Source of the DNA: JAVBPA01 sp031549925
Lineage (GTDB): Bacteria; Bacillota; Clostridia; Oscillospirales; CAG-272
Reading direction: 5' to 3'
Assembly (NCBI GenBank): GCA_031549925.1
Contig: JAVBPA010000001.1
Coordinates: 1 to 64,000, forward strand
Length of the DNA: 64,000 bases
This document shows positions 35,127 through 45,309 of this stretch, piece after piece. The translations under genes were made by a program, and so were the position numbers. The notes under the pieces were generated by a model that made no database searches, was not told the DNA's origin, and worked only from the letters and a program-made list of their open reading frames with translations. Each line of letters opens with the position of its first letter. The first letter of the stretch is position 1.

Positions 35127-37007
35127 ATGAGATATTTTTCAACGGACGAAACAGACAGCGGTTCAATTCACGCAATAGGAAACGGAAACTTCATTGTTTA
35201 CGGAAAGAGTTTGAATATGACAAATATTCAAGGTCCTATGTATACAAATCCTTCATATGGTTCGATTAATCTCGTTTCGGGTATTAATTTAACTTGCCGA
35301 AGCGAAAGAAAAAATAATACAAACACATGGGTGCATCATATAAATGCTGATAACAGCGAAGCAGAATTTATTGACGCAATTGATCCGGAATTTAATATTT
35401 TTGTCCGAAAAATAAAGAGCGGCTTCAATTTTGAAATGAAATTAGATACATATTCAAATGTTTTTTGTGTTCATTATGAAAATTATCAAATAACAAACGA
35501 TGTAAAAATCGATTGCTCAATTGTTTGTATGCCTAAAGGCACACCTTATTTTACGGGTGAATGTACTCCCCGGGAAAACCGGATGATTATTTATTGTAAA
35601 GGGTGTGTTTCGTTTAACGCTTTGACAAAACTGATAAATATAAACCGCGGAGAAGGCGAACTTATATTAATTTCAAGCGAAACGCCTTTTCTTATCGGTC
35701 AAGCCGAAAAAATATTCGAAAAGAATTTTGATGTATTTGCACGCAGCGAAAAGCATTGGAATAATTATTTGATAACAGCCGAAAAAGTCAAGAAAAAAAT
35801 TCCGTCAGATCATCCGGAAAAAATTCGTATAGAAACTGCGATTGAAAGCGTATCAATCGCTATCGCGGCTCAGCAATCAAAGGACGGAGGAATCATGGCT
35901 GGACATTATTATCCAATGGCTTATGTCAGAGATCAGGCGGGAACTGTCCGCGGCTTACTTGCCCTCGGTTATATCGAACAAGCTAAAGCGGTGCTTGATT
36001 TTTGGTACAATAAATGGACGCGTTTTAAAAATTTATATAACGCCGAAAGTATGGGACATGATAATTCGCGTCTTATGTTTACGTGTGATGAGGTTGAAGT
36101 ACCGGCTTATGTAGTATTTTCAGTTTTTGAATATTACGATAAAACTTCTGATATCGAATATGTAAAAAAAGTTTTTCCGATGATAATCTGGGCGATGGAT
36201 GCACAAATAAAACATTTAGCACACGGTATGACATGTTTCAGCGGAGACGAAACTTATATAGCCGGTTTTACTTTTCCGCGTGAATTTATATATCACGGTT
36301 CTGCCGAATCTACTCTTTTGTTTATTGAAAGCGGAAAACGAGCATATAAATTCGCATCTGAAAATAAAATATTAAGTATTGAAAAATTAAATGAATATAA
36401 AACCGCATTAGAAGAATCATGTTCGCTATACAGCAAAAACTTTATTTTTGAAGGTATTCTTTACGGTAATAATCCGGAACGGGAAAAATATGCCGCCCCT
36501 CCGCGCTTCCATTTCGGATATTGCGTTGTCGATCAATTAATGAATCGTCCCTCTCCTCTTATGTGGCTTGAAAAAGGAGAACACGGATACCACCGCTGTC
36601 CTAAATGTTATAACGAAAAAATACCGCTGGTCAATGAAATAAAAAAATATATGCTAGGTTCTCTCGGATTGCTTCCTCCTTATTACCGCAGCGATATATT
36701 ATCCCGTGAAGAAATTTTGATAAATATAAAACCATACAAGGAAACCTTTGAAAAAAACGGATATATTCCGTCCCGTGAAAACGGAACACGTTCTCTCGGT
36801 TATGACATGGGATTGCTTTTATATAATCTTACATACATAAATGATCCGAAAAAGGATGATGTATTAAAAGCTATGCTTGATTTTCTTGACGAAACCGGAG
36901 TATGGGTTGAATATTATGATAATAAAATTCCGGCAAACTGCCGCTGCCGTCCTTGGGAAAGCGCCATAAATATGGAAGCTTTAATATATTATTTAGATAA
37001 TCAATAA
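35127..37007 (+). CDS. Six-hairpin glycosidase-like protein
   Basis: 626 residues, with TGGAGGTTAT before ATG 35127. The first ~220 residues are strand-rich; from about 235 an (alpha/alpha)6-type repeat begins (AIESVSIAIAAQQSKDGGIM, YPMAYVRDQAGTVRGLLALG, SAESTLLFIESGKRAY). No signal peptide, so it acts in the cytosol, perhaps on imported oligosaccharides. The closest folds are GH15/GH63-like. Candidate acidic residues include the Asp in YVRDQ and Glu in SAEST. A CPKC pair is unusual. It is co-directional with the GH2 gene, 18 bases ahead of it. Confidence 0.6.
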   Translation: MRYFSTDETDSGSIHAIGNGNFIVYGKSLNMTNIQGPMYTNPSYGSINLVSGINLTCRSERKNNTNTWVHHINADNSEAEFIDAIDPEFNIFVRKIKSGFNFEMKLDTYSNVFCVHYENYQITNDVKIDCSIVCMPKGTPYFTGECTPRENRMIIYCKGCVSFNALTKLININRGEGELILISSETPFLIGQAEKIFEKNFDVFARSEKHWNNYLITAEKVKKKIPSDHPEKIRIETAIESVSIAIAAQQSKDGGIMAGHYYPMAYVRDQAGTVRGLLALGYIEQAKAVLDFWYNKWTRFKNLYNAESMGHDNSRLMFTCDEVEVPAYVVFSVFEYYDKTSDIEYVKKVFPMIIWAMDAQIKHLAHGMTCFSGDETYIAGFTFPREFIYHGSAESTLLFIESGKRAYKFASENKILSIEKLNEYKTALEESCSLYSKNFIFEGILYGNNPEREKYAAPPRFHFGYCVVDQLMNRPSPLMWLEKGEHGYHRCPKCYNEKIPLVNEIKKYMLGSLGLLPPYYRSDILSREEILINIKPYKETFEKNGYIPSRENGTRSLGYDMGLLLYNLTYINDPKKDDVLKAMLDFLDETGVWVEYYDNKIPANCRCRPWESAINMEALIYYLDNQ

Positions 37008-37025
37008 AAAGAAAGAGGTATATTT

Positions 37026-39314
37026 ATGAAATATTTGGATTTCTGTCATGACTGGTATTTTGGGTACGCAAAAAATTCGTATGAAAACAGGGATTATATC
37101 CCCGTAACGCTTCCGCATGATTTCAGTATAAACCTCCCCATAGAAAAAGATTGTCCTACAAACCGTTCCGGAGGATATTTTCCCGGCGGACACGGAATAT
37201 ATGTAAAAGAATTTTATATTGAAGCAGCGGAAATTAATAAAGTATACTATATTCTTTTTGAAGGAATATACCAAATATCCGAGGTTTGGTTAAACGGTAA
37301 TATTTTGGGATGCCATCCGTATGGATATACTTCCTTTTATTATAAATTAAATGATTATATAAAAGAAGGGAAGAATGAATTAAAAGTATTTGCGGATAAC
37401 ACTCAATTACCCAATTCCAGATGGTATTCAGGTTCCGGAATTTACCGTCCGGTTTGGTTGGTTTGCGGTTCTGAATTACATATAAAACCCTGGAATGCCG
37501 CTGTTAAAACAATAGATATTTCAAAGGGTATTATTAACGTAAATGCGGAAATAGAACCGGTGAATATACAATATAAAATCATTTATAATGTAATTGATTC
37601 GGCAGGTAAAACAGTGGTTAATGTAGTATCTGATGATAGCGAAATAGAAATTACAATTCCGGATGTAAAATTGTGGAGCTGCGAAAATCCCTATTTATAT
37701 AAGCTTCAAATAGAATTACTTTCTGATTCTGGTATTGCCGATGTATATGAAACAAATTTCGGTATACGAAGCGTTGAAGTTGATGCGGAAAACGGACTTT
37801 GTCTGAACGGAAAATCAATAAAAATGAAAGGCGGATGCGTTCATCACGATAACGGTATTATCGGTTCCGCTTCGTTTAACCGTTCAGAAGAACGTAAAGT
37901 TGAACTTTTGAAAAAATCCGGATATAATGCTGTACGCTGCGCGCATAATCCCCCCGCACCTTCATTTTTGGATGCTTGTGACAAACTCGGAATGCTTGTA
38001 ATAGACGAAGCTTTCGATTGCTGGAAACAACCTAAAAATCCGTATGATTATCATTTGAATTTTGAAACATGGTGGCAAAAAGATATGGAATCGATGGTTA
38101 AAAGAGACCGCAACCATCCTTCCGTCATTATTTGGAGCATTGGAAATGAAGTTGCCGAACAATACGGAACTTCTGGATGTTATGAAACTGCTAGGATTCT
38201 TTCGGATTTCATCCGTTCCATTGACAACACTCGTCCTATAACCCAAGCGATAAACGGAACAGGGCGAAACACGGACAAAACATTTGAACCGCTGGATATT
38301 GCTGGATATAATTATGATTTCACTAAATATGAAAGCGACCATGAATTATTTCCGAACCGTGTTATGATGGGTACGGAAACTGTCGCCAAAATGGCTTATG
38401 AAAACTGGTCAAAAGTTGTTTCTTATCCATATGTCATAGGTGATTTTGTTTGGACTTCCATGGATTATTTAGGGGAAGCCGCTATAGGACGCGCATTTTA
38501 TTCCGAAGAAAATGATATTTGGAACAAATTAAGTGAATTTCCGTATAATAAGGCGCATTGCGGAGATATAGATACATGCGGTTTCAAGCGTCCGCAGTCA
38601 TACTATCGTGATTTTGTCTGGGATGTATCAGATACCCCTTATATTGCAGTAAGGCGTCCGAATTTTAATGAAAATTATAAAACTGAATGTACAACATTTT
38701 GGGGATGGAATGACAATCTTCCCTCATGGAATTTTCCCGGCTGCGATGATAAAACAATGCTTGTAGACGTTTATTCTGCGGGCGAAAAAGTTAAACTTTA
38801 CTTGAACGGTAATTTAATAGGTGAAAAACCTTTATACGACACAGAAGAAAGAAATCATGGTTTCGATTACGGTAAAACTCATACAATGCCGCGTTATGCC
38901 GCTTTGTTTGAAGTGCCTTATCATGAAGGAGAACTGACCGCGGTTTCTGACAACGGGAAAATTTGCAAAATAAAAACTGCCGGCAAACCTTCGGTAATAC
39001 GTTTGACGGCCGACAGGGATTCAATAGGTTTTAATAACGATTTATGTTATGTTACAGTTGAAATTACAGACAATGAAGGTATTATAAATCCTGCGGCTGA
39101 TAATAAAATATATTTTTCAATCGACGGAGGAATATTATTAGCGGTCGGTACTTCAAATCCGCGTGACGCAGAACCTTATACAGGTTATAGTCATACTGTT
39201 TATGACGGCAAAATGATGGCTGTAGTACGTTCATCCGGAAAAGGTATGATAAAATTAAAAGCAATGGCAGATAATTTATGTTCAGCTGAAATAGTAATCA
39301 ATGCTTCCAAATAA
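37026..39314 (+). CDS. Glycoside hydrolase family 2 (beta-galactosidase/glucuronidase type)
   Basis: 762 residues. Domain order: sugar-binding sandwich (LPHDFSINLPIEKDCPTNRS, SRWYSGSGIYRPVWL), immunoglobulin-like domain and TIM barrel. The acid/base Glu is in IWSIGNEVAEQ near 373; the nucleophile Glu is in MMGTETVAKM near 450. A further beta domain ends the protein. Cytosolic, as there is no signal peptide. AGAAAGAGG precedes the start. Substrate is not defined (beta-galactoside, glucuronide or mannoside). Confidence 0.92.
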   Translation: MKYLDFCHDWYFGYAKNSYENRDYIPVTLPHDFSINLPIEKDCPTNRSGGYFPGGHGIYVKEFYIEAAEINKVYYILFEGIYQISEVWLNGNILGCHPYGYTSFYYKLNDYIKEGKNELKVFADNTQLPNSRWYSGSGIYRPVWLVCGSELHIKPWNAAVKTIDISKGIINVNAEIEPVNIQYKIIYNVIDSAGKTVVNVVSDDSEIEITIPDVKLWSCENPYLYKLQIELLSDSGIADVYETNFGIRSVEVDAENGLCLNGKSIKMKGGCVHHDNGIIGSASFNRSEERKVELLKKSGYNAVRCAHNPPAPSFLDACDKLGMLVIDEAFDCWKQPKNPYDYHLNFETWWQKDMESMVKRDRNHPSVIIWSIGNEVAEQYGTSGCYETARILSDFIRSIDNTRPITQAINGTGRNTDKTFEPLDIAGYNYDFTKYESDHELFPNRVMMGTETVAKMAYENWSKVVSYPYVIGDFVWTSMDYLGEAAIGRAFYSEENDIWNKLSEFPYNKAHCGDIDTCGFKRPQSYYRDFVWDVSDTPYIAVRRPNFNENYKTECTTFWGWNDNLPSWNFPGCDDKTMLVDVYSAGEKVKLYLNGNLIGEKPLYDTEERNHGFDYGKTHTMPRYAALFEVPYHEGELTAVSDNGKICKIKTAGKPSVIRLTADRDSIGFNNDLCYVTVEITDNEGIINPAADNKIYFSIDGGILLAVGTSNPRDAEPYTGYSHTVYDGKMMAVVRSSGKGMIKLKAMADNLCSAEIVINASK

Positions 39315-39373
39315 AATTTAAGGGAATTATTAATAATTACAAAAAAATTGATATGTTTATTTAAATAAAAAGA

Positions 39374-39497
39374 ACCGGAGATTTGAATCTCCGGTACAAA
39401 TAACGTTTTTTGCGGAGTTTTTTTTCGTAAAAAAGCGACCGTAATTCCTTCCCTTGTACTTTTTCTACAATCTGAACCGGAGATTTGAATCTCCGGT
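39374..39497. repeat. Twin 22-base palindromes between convergent glycosidase genes
   Basis: Two copies of the same hairpin, 39374-39395 and 39476-39497, each with arm ACCGGAGAT and four-base centre TTGA. Both lie in the gap between genes 37026 (+) and 39504 (-), one near each stop codon, so each may terminate one gene. The sequence between them is T- and A-run rich. Confidence 0.8.
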
Positions 39498-39503
39498 ATT
39501 TTA

Positions 39504-41483
39504 TTATATTTTTTTATAAAAAACAAGCTTTGAATCACGTGCGTTTTGTATCCGTAAGTTATATCCGTTCTTTTCGATAAAACAACCGTTGAATACTATT
39601 GTCGTATGGTCATCTTTATCAAAAAAAGAATAGTTATAATCTTTATTTAATCCGCAAAGTCTGAAAGAAGCTTCTGTCATCGGAGATTCGGGCCTTCTGA
39701 ACGCTAAAATAATTCCATCATCATTTTCAGGCCGGTTAAACTGCCAGGCGCACCATGATGTATCGCAGAGTGAATTTCCGGTAAGCGGATAATAGTCGCA
39801 GGTTAAATATTCTCTTACCGATTTGTATTCCGAAAAAATTTCGCTTAACATTTCAAGCGGCTGATCATCTGAAATTTCCGAATCATCGTACATCCAGTAT
39901 GAAGCGCAAAGTGAAGGACCGTAAGAGCTTCGAATACGATATTTATCTCCGATATACGGACCGAGTCCGGTTCCATGGTAAGGAAGCCACCAAGATATAC
40001 CTGTATTATGAATTTGTGCGGTTTCGGGGTCGCAATTAAATGTACATTGATAATCCGAACGCCATAGAGGGAATGAACGGGATAACATTTCAAAGTCGTT
40101 TCTTCTTCCGCCGGAAGCACAGTTGTCAATAAAAATGTCCGGAAATTTTTCCAGCAGCATATCCCATAATTTATATAAATTATTTATATGTTTTATTTCC
40201 GTTATTCCGAAACGGTTATATTCGTCGTTTTTCTTCCAGAAAGCGAGAGGATCGCAATTGAAATCCTGACGGTAGCATTTTAATTGCAAATTTTTTATAT
40301 GCTCCGCTATCATATCAAAAGTTCCGTACATTGCTTCGTCAATTCCTAAATTCAAAAGCCATGTTGGATTATTATCACCTAAATCGATAAACCATTCGGG
40401 ATGGGCTTTCGGAGTATCTGTATTTGCCAGTACTCTTTCAGGTTCAATCCATAATAATAAATCCATATCGCATTCTTTTGTTTTATTTGCGACATCAAGC
40501 AATTTATCCGGATGATAATTTTCGTTTATATTCCAGCTCCCCGTGTGTGAACCCCAATCTCCGACATGTTCGTTTGGACACGACCCTGATGAATAACCAT
40601 ACCAGCCTGCGTCAATCCAATACATTTCTGCTCCGAGATTGTGCTTTTTAAATTCATTCAATCTATGAATCATTTTTTCGGTAGATAAAGCACCCCAAGC
40701 GGTGAAAGACAAAGGACCGTTTTCGGGACGTCCGGGTTTACCCATAATAGAAAAATATTTTTTTATCAAACGGCGGAATTTTACATGCCCTTCATTTTGC
40801 CCGTTATCATAACTTGTCAATATAACAGAAGAAGTTCTGAACTTTTCACCCGGAAGCATATAGAATTTTAAATCTTCTATACCTGTACTAAGCAAAATAT
40901 TATTTTCTATTCCCGTAAATGAAGCGTTCCATTGCCCGGTCCATCCGATTGCGGCGAGATATCCGTATTCATTTCGGTTTATATCAAAATACGGAGCCAA
41001 GCCTTGTGCGCTTCTTCCTCCGGAACAGGAATATTTCAATGTTTGATCAGGACGGCAAAATTCCGGAACAGCTCTGTATTCATCTCTTGCCCAATTTGAA
41101 CCTACCGTACGGAATACTTTTGCGCAATCTTCATCGAGCATCCTATGTCCGGGTTTTGAAGGTTTATAATTTTTATTAACAGGGAATAACACTTGACAGT
41201 CAACTAAATTTTCAATTACGGAAGTTTCATGATTTGCTATATTTTCAAAATAAAGAACCCATTTAACACTGTCATATTCATTATAAAAATCAATATATTC
41301 TGTTACTTTTAATTCTCCGCAAAAAATATATGTATTTTCATATTTTTTTACATTTTCGTCACTGCCGGACAGCAAAACGGTGTTTTTTATGCACTTCCCT
41401 TCATTATATAATTGTTTTGCTTCAATTCCTCCGTATGTAAAATTAAATCGTAAAGTATTATCGCCGAAAATAATATTGAACAT
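39504..41483 (-). CDS. GH36 alpha-galactosidase
   Basis: 659 residues. The N-terminal beta domain is followed by a TIM barrel: EMYWIDAGWYG, LLLWIEPERV, the nucleophile Asp in CYRQDFNCDP and IDNCASGGRRNDFEMLSRS with WRSDYQ holding the acid/base Asp. It releases terminal alpha-galactose from raffinose-type sugars or galactomannan. There is no signal peptide. It converges with the GH2 gene. Confidence 0.93.
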   Translation of the reverse strand: MFNIIFGDNTLRFNFTYGGIEAKQLYNEGKCIKNTVLLSGSDENVKKYENTYIFCGELKVTEYIDFYNEYDSVKWVLYFENIANHETSVIENLVDCQVLFPVNKNYKPSKPGHRMLDEDCAKVFRTVGSNWARDEYRAVPEFCRPDQTLKYSCSGGRSAQGLAPYFDINRNEYGYLAAIGWTGQWNASFTGIENNILLSTGIEDLKFYMLPGEKFRTSSVILTSYDNGQNEGHVKFRRLIKKYFSIMGKPGRPENGPLSFTAWGALSTEKMIHRLNEFKKHNLGAEMYWIDAGWYGYSSGSCPNEHVGDWGSHTGSWNINENYHPDKLLDVANKTKECDMDLLLWIEPERVLANTDTPKAHPEWFIDLGDNNPTWLLNLGIDEAMYGTFDMIAEHIKNLQLKCYRQDFNCDPLAFWKKNDEYNRFGITEIKHINNLYKLWDMLLEKFPDIFIDNCASGGRRNDFEMLSRSFPLWRSDYQCTFNCDPETAQIHNTGISWWLPYHGTGLGPYIGDKYRIRSSYGPSLCASYWMYDDSEISDDQPLEMLSEIFSEYKSVREYLTCDYYPLTGNSLCDTSWCAWQFNRPENDDGIILAFRRPESPMTEASFRLCGLNKDYNYSFFDKDDHTTIVFNGCFIEKNGYNLRIQNARDSKLVFYKKI

Positions 41484-41867
41484 AAATTCCCTCCTATTTT
41501 AATTTCAAAAATAAAATTAAAAAGTCAAAATAAATAATATAATCTTTTTTCTTAAATTGCTTTTTGTTTTGTGTATTTTATTAAAAAACTCTTTTTGTTA
41601 TTATAAAAGCTGATAATTATAATATAAAAGCAATATTATAATTATACTCCGAATAAATAGTATAAAGTATCAAGTATAATATTATTAAAATTGGATAATA
41701 TTTATTATATGGAAACACTTAAAACAAAAAAATAAAAAAATCAAGTATCAAGTATCAAGTAGATAGATTTTATTTGTTTTGTAAAAAGATGTTTTGAAGC
41801 AATTATGTCATATTGTGAATGTTAATATAAAAATAATGAATATTATAATCCGGAGGATTTTGCGTTT
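41484..41867. other. Intergenic region with short tandem repeats
   Basis: About 385 A/T-rich bases between divergent genes. Overlapping TCAAGTA units occur at 41743-41762 (three copies) and a related pair near 41667-41679. No promoter pair is certain. The repeats could be a replication-slippage tract or a regulator-binding array. Confidence 0.5.
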
Positions 41868-44063
41868 ATGTACGCAGTTATTATGGCGGGCGGATCAGGC
41901 ACCAGACTGCGTCCCCTGACAATGACAATGCCTAAACCATTAGTTCCTATAGCTAATAAATCGGCTCTTTTAAGAATTGCAGAGCATTTATCAAAGCATG
42001 GGATTAAACGCGCGGCGGCAACTACATTTTATTTATCGGAACAAATAGAATACGCGGCTTCTCAAATAAATAATCTTGAAATAAAATGTTTTAGAGAAAC
42101 AAAACCGCTCGGAACAGCGGGAAGTGTAAGAGGAATTTTACCTTTTTTATCAGAAGATAACGAAGATTCATTTTTAGTTATCAGCGGAGATGCTGTTTGC
42201 AAAATAGATTTAACATCCGCTTTTGCTTTCCACCGTCAGCGTGACGCTGATATTACGATAATACTTTCAAAAGCGGAAGATCCTTCGGAATACGGCGTTG
42301 TGCTGTGCAGCTCTGACGGAAGAATAGAAAAATTCATCGAAAAACCGGGCGTTTCCCAAACGTTTGCAGATACTATAAATACAGGAATATATATAATAAA
42401 ACGCGAAATAATCGAAGCTTTAAACGAAGGCGAACCTTATGATTTCGGAAGAGATTTATTTCCGGCTGCTCTCTATGAAGGAAAAAAGCTGTTCGGATGC
42501 CGTGATAATAATTATTGGTGTGATGTCGGGGATTTAAACGCTTTTTATTCTTGCAATATAAAAATTGCTGAAGAAGAAGGTAAACTTGATAAAAATTATA
42601 ATATAATAGGCGAAAATTGCTTTATATCTAATAATTCAAACATTAAAAACTGTGTTATTTTCGATAACGTAAAAATCGGTGAAGGCTGTTATGCGGAAAG
42701 TTCAATAATATGCGAAAATACAAATATCGGAGCAGGAGCTGTTATTAAAAAAGGTTGTGTTATAGGAGCCGGAAGCTTAATCGGAAACAATGCCGTATTA
42801 AAAGAAGATTCGATAATTCAAAACAATACTGTAATAAAAAATGGAGCAGCGGTTATGGGTACTATAGCGTTCGGTGAAATAAAAGCCGATATCTTTTCTG
42901 ACAGCGGAATGGTATTTGATATTTCATCTGTCACAACGGAATACATCGTCCGTATAGGAGCCGCGGTCGGCGGAGCGGTAAAAGAACCGGTAGGAGTAAT
43001 GAATAGCGGAAACGAAATGGAAAAGCATATCGGAAACGCTTTACTTTGCGGAATAAGCTCTTGTAATATTGCAATGGATATAAAAACAGAAAACGGAGGC
43101 TATCATTCACTTGCTTCATTTTCCGCATGGAAGTTTAATTTAGGTATAGTTTTATTGGTTATTTGCGAATCAAAAACTGTTTCGATAAAAATTTTTGATA
43201 AGAACAGTTTATATCCCGACAGAGCATTTGAAAGAAGCGTTGCAGCTTCAATGATTACCGGAAATACAAAAAACTGTTTAAATATCAATTATTCACCTTC
43301 AGAAATAAAGGTTCTTGACGGAGTTGAATTTTTATATAAAACAGATTTGCAAAAAAATATTTTTTCATTTAATAATATGAGTTGTAATATTTTGGAGGAG
43401 AGCAGAGCCTCAAAATTATTATGCGAAATATTATCGGAAAAAGGCTGTACTGTAACTTGTGAAAGTAATATAAATATAAAAATAACGGATAACGGAGCAT
43501 CATGCGTTATATCAAATAACGATACAATATTTGATATGTGGCATATAATAGCTGTTATTTTACAAGATGAAATAGCAAATAGTGCTATTCAAAAAATTGC
43601 TTTTCCGTATCATGCGCCTCCGGAACTTGAAAAAATAGCAAAAAACGGAGGGGTCGACGTAATTTATTATACGAGCTGTCCGTATGACAACAGTGAATAT
43701 GAAGCCAGAAAATTAACGGCTGAACAATTATGGACAAGAGATGCTTTTGCAGCTGTTTTAAAGTTTTTTTCGGTATTGTATAAAAGAAAAGTTTCATTGT
43801 CCGAGCTTTATAATTCCTTACCAGTATTTTATAGCACTAAAACCGAATATCAAGCGAATAAAATTAAGCTTTCAGATCTAGGTATACCGGCACAGGAAGG
43901 TGTAGTAATAAATTATACCCTGGGTATCGTTAAAGTTATTCCAAAAAGAAACGGTGTTTATCGGTTATTTGCTAACGCTGCGGGAACAGAAGCGGCAGAA
44001 GAAATACTTTCTCTCACAAAAAAGAAACTGGATATGATAACTAAAAATAAAAATAATATTTAA
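41868..44063 (+). CDS. Sugar nucleotidyltransferase fused to degenerate phosphomannomutase
   Basis: 731 residues with CCGGAGGATTT upstream. Residues 1-230 are a nucleotidyltransferase (MAGGSGTRLRPLTMTMPKPL, VISGDAVCKIDL, IYIIKREIIEAL), then left-handed beta-helix repeats to about 325. The remainder resembles a phosphoglucomutase/phosphomannomutase, but the catalytic Ser loop (TASHNP type) and the DxDGD metal loop are missing. The first part likely makes GDP-mannose or a related sugar nucleotide for cell-surface polymers. The mutase part is presumably regulatory or structural. Such fusions are known in Clostridia and cyanobacteria. Confidence 0.85.
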   Translation: MYAVIMAGGSGTRLRPLTMTMPKPLVPIANKSALLRIAEHLSKHGIKRAAATTFYLSEQIEYAASQINNLEIKCFRETKPLGTAGSVRGILPFLSEDNEDSFLVISGDAVCKIDLTSAFAFHRQRDADITIILSKAEDPSEYGVVLCSSDGRIEKFIEKPGVSQTFADTINTGIYIIKREIIEALNEGEPYDFGRDLFPAALYEGKKLFGCRDNNYWCDVGDLNAFYSCNIKIAEEEGKLDKNYNIIGENCFISNNSNIKNCVIFDNVKIGEGCYAESSIICENTNIGAGAVIKKGCVIGAGSLIGNNAVLKEDSIIQNNTVIKNGAAVMGTIAFGEIKADIFSDSGMVFDISSVTTEYIVRIGAAVGGAVKEPVGVMNSGNEMEKHIGNALLCGISSCNIAMDIKTENGGYHSLASFSAWKFNLGIVLLVICESKTVSIKIFDKNSLYPDRAFERSVAASMITGNTKNCLNINYSPSEIKVLDGVEFLYKTDLQKNIFSFNNMSCNILEESRASKLLCEILSEKGCTVTCESNINIKITDNGASCVISNNDTIFDMWHIIAVILQDEIANSAIQKIAFPYHAPPELEKIAKNGGVDVIYYTSCPYDNSEYEARKLTAEQLWTRDAFAAVLKFFSVLYKRKVSLSELYNSLPVFYSTKTEYQANKIKLSDLGIPAQEGVVINYTLGIVKVIPKRNGVYRLFANAAGTEAAEEILSLTKKKLDMITKNKNNI

Positions 44064-44163
44064 ATAGATTTATAAAAAAATTCATGTTAAAAATTTAAAT
44101 TTTATTTCGAAAAGAATTCTGAAAAAACTTGTAAAAATTAAATAAATAATAAAATAAAGGATA

Positions 44164-44200
44164 AAACCAGTTAGTATATTACCGCCAACTGGTTTTTATT
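44164..44200. terminator. Terminator between convergent genes
   Basis: AAACCAGTT (44164-44172) pairs with AACTGGTTT (44187-44195); T-run follows. Confidence 0.8.
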
Positions 44201-44237
44201 TTTCGTAAATAAATTTTTTATAAATGCTATCTTGCGG

Positions 44238-45182
44238 TTAAAGAAGAGCAACTTCCGCGTCAATTCTATCAGCTATAGCTTTTTGAGTTCCGATATATTT
44301 TAAATAATAACTGTTTCCGTTTTCATCGGGATAAAAATTAGCGACACCCGCGTCGTCAATTTCAACCCGTCCAGCTTCTGTTATATCAAAAATTCCGTCT
44401 GTTCCGAAAACCGCGTATAAAGCTGTTGCGGGATCCCACGAATCACGTCCGTTTTGAGAACCGTGAACTATAAAGGAAAGCGAATCTGCGTGTTCGCGCC
44501 CGCCTTTAGCGGTCATTTCAACGCCTGTAAGCATTTTATAACCGAGTTCAAAAGGACAAAAAACAAGCTTTACGGGAGATGTGGAAGCTACGGTTTGCGC
44601 TGCCGGAATATCACAATAAATATTCCATTCGGTAACAGCTCTTACAGTTCCGTCTTCATTTACAAATTCATTAACCGGGTTTATATTATTTTGGTGACTG
44701 AAATTACATCCCATAATCGCAATTTCATCAACTTTTTGTTTAACTAGCTCGCGTCCGCTGAGAGGGGATATTTCGTCCGGCTGAGAATCAAACAAAGCCG
44801 CGATATTTGTCAAAAATCCGGTAACTACCAAAGTTATATTATCATATTCATTTAAAAGTTTGCGGTAAAAAGCTACGGCACAATCTGTAGTTTCATATTT
44901 CGGAGTATCGTCGTTTGCAAAAGCGTTTGCTACAGCCGAAGCATATACATCAGATCTTGTTACAGTACCTTCCTTTATAGGAGCTCTTCCTATCGGAATG
45001 TTTCCGTAACCGTGTTGATTCAATATACAATGAATACACGGAACACCGCTCATAGCGTCGGCGGAATAAGCAACACCTACAAAATTTATTATATTGCGTT
45101 TATGCGCGGAAAGCAATAAATCAAGAGCCATGACGTCATCACAGTCGCCGCCTAAATCTGTATCAAAGATAATTGTTTTCAT
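44238..45182 (-). CDS. Nucleoside hydrolase (inosine-uridine type)
   Basis: 314 residues with TGAGGGCG upstream. The Ca2+-binding motif DTDLGGDCDD is at 8-17. Later MGCNF, NEDGTVRAVTEWNIYCDIPA and DSWDPATALYAVFG match the family. It splits ribonucleosides into base and ribose for salvage. Substrate range unknown. Confidence 0.9.
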   Translation of the reverse strand: MKTIIFDTDLGGDCDDVMALDLLLSAHKRNIINFVGVAYSADAMSGVPCIHCILNQHGYGNIPIGRAPIKEGTVTRSDVYASAVANAFANDDTPKYETTDCAVAFYRKLLNEYDNITLVVTGFLTNIAALFDSQPDEISPLSGRELVKQKVDEIAIMGCNFSHQNNINPVNEFVNEDGTVRAVTEWNIYCDIPAAQTVASTSPVKLVFCPFELGYKMLTGVEMTAKGGREHADSLSFIVHGSQNGRDSWDPATALYAVFGTDGIFDITEAGRVEIDDAGVANFYPDENGNSYYLKYIGTQKAIADRIDAEVALL

Positions 45183-45309
45183 AATTCGCCCTCAAATATT
45201 AATTTTTATATAGTTGACTTATATAACATCAGATTGTACAATATCATATAAATATTACCGCAATATTAAATAAATATATTTTTATAAAACAAACGGAATA
45301 AAAATCAAA

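Noticed and set aside
39200..39538. Minus-strand ORF with a repeated PEIQISGS peptide
   Set aside because: The repeat simply reads through the twin hairpins between convergent genes; it is not a protein repeat.
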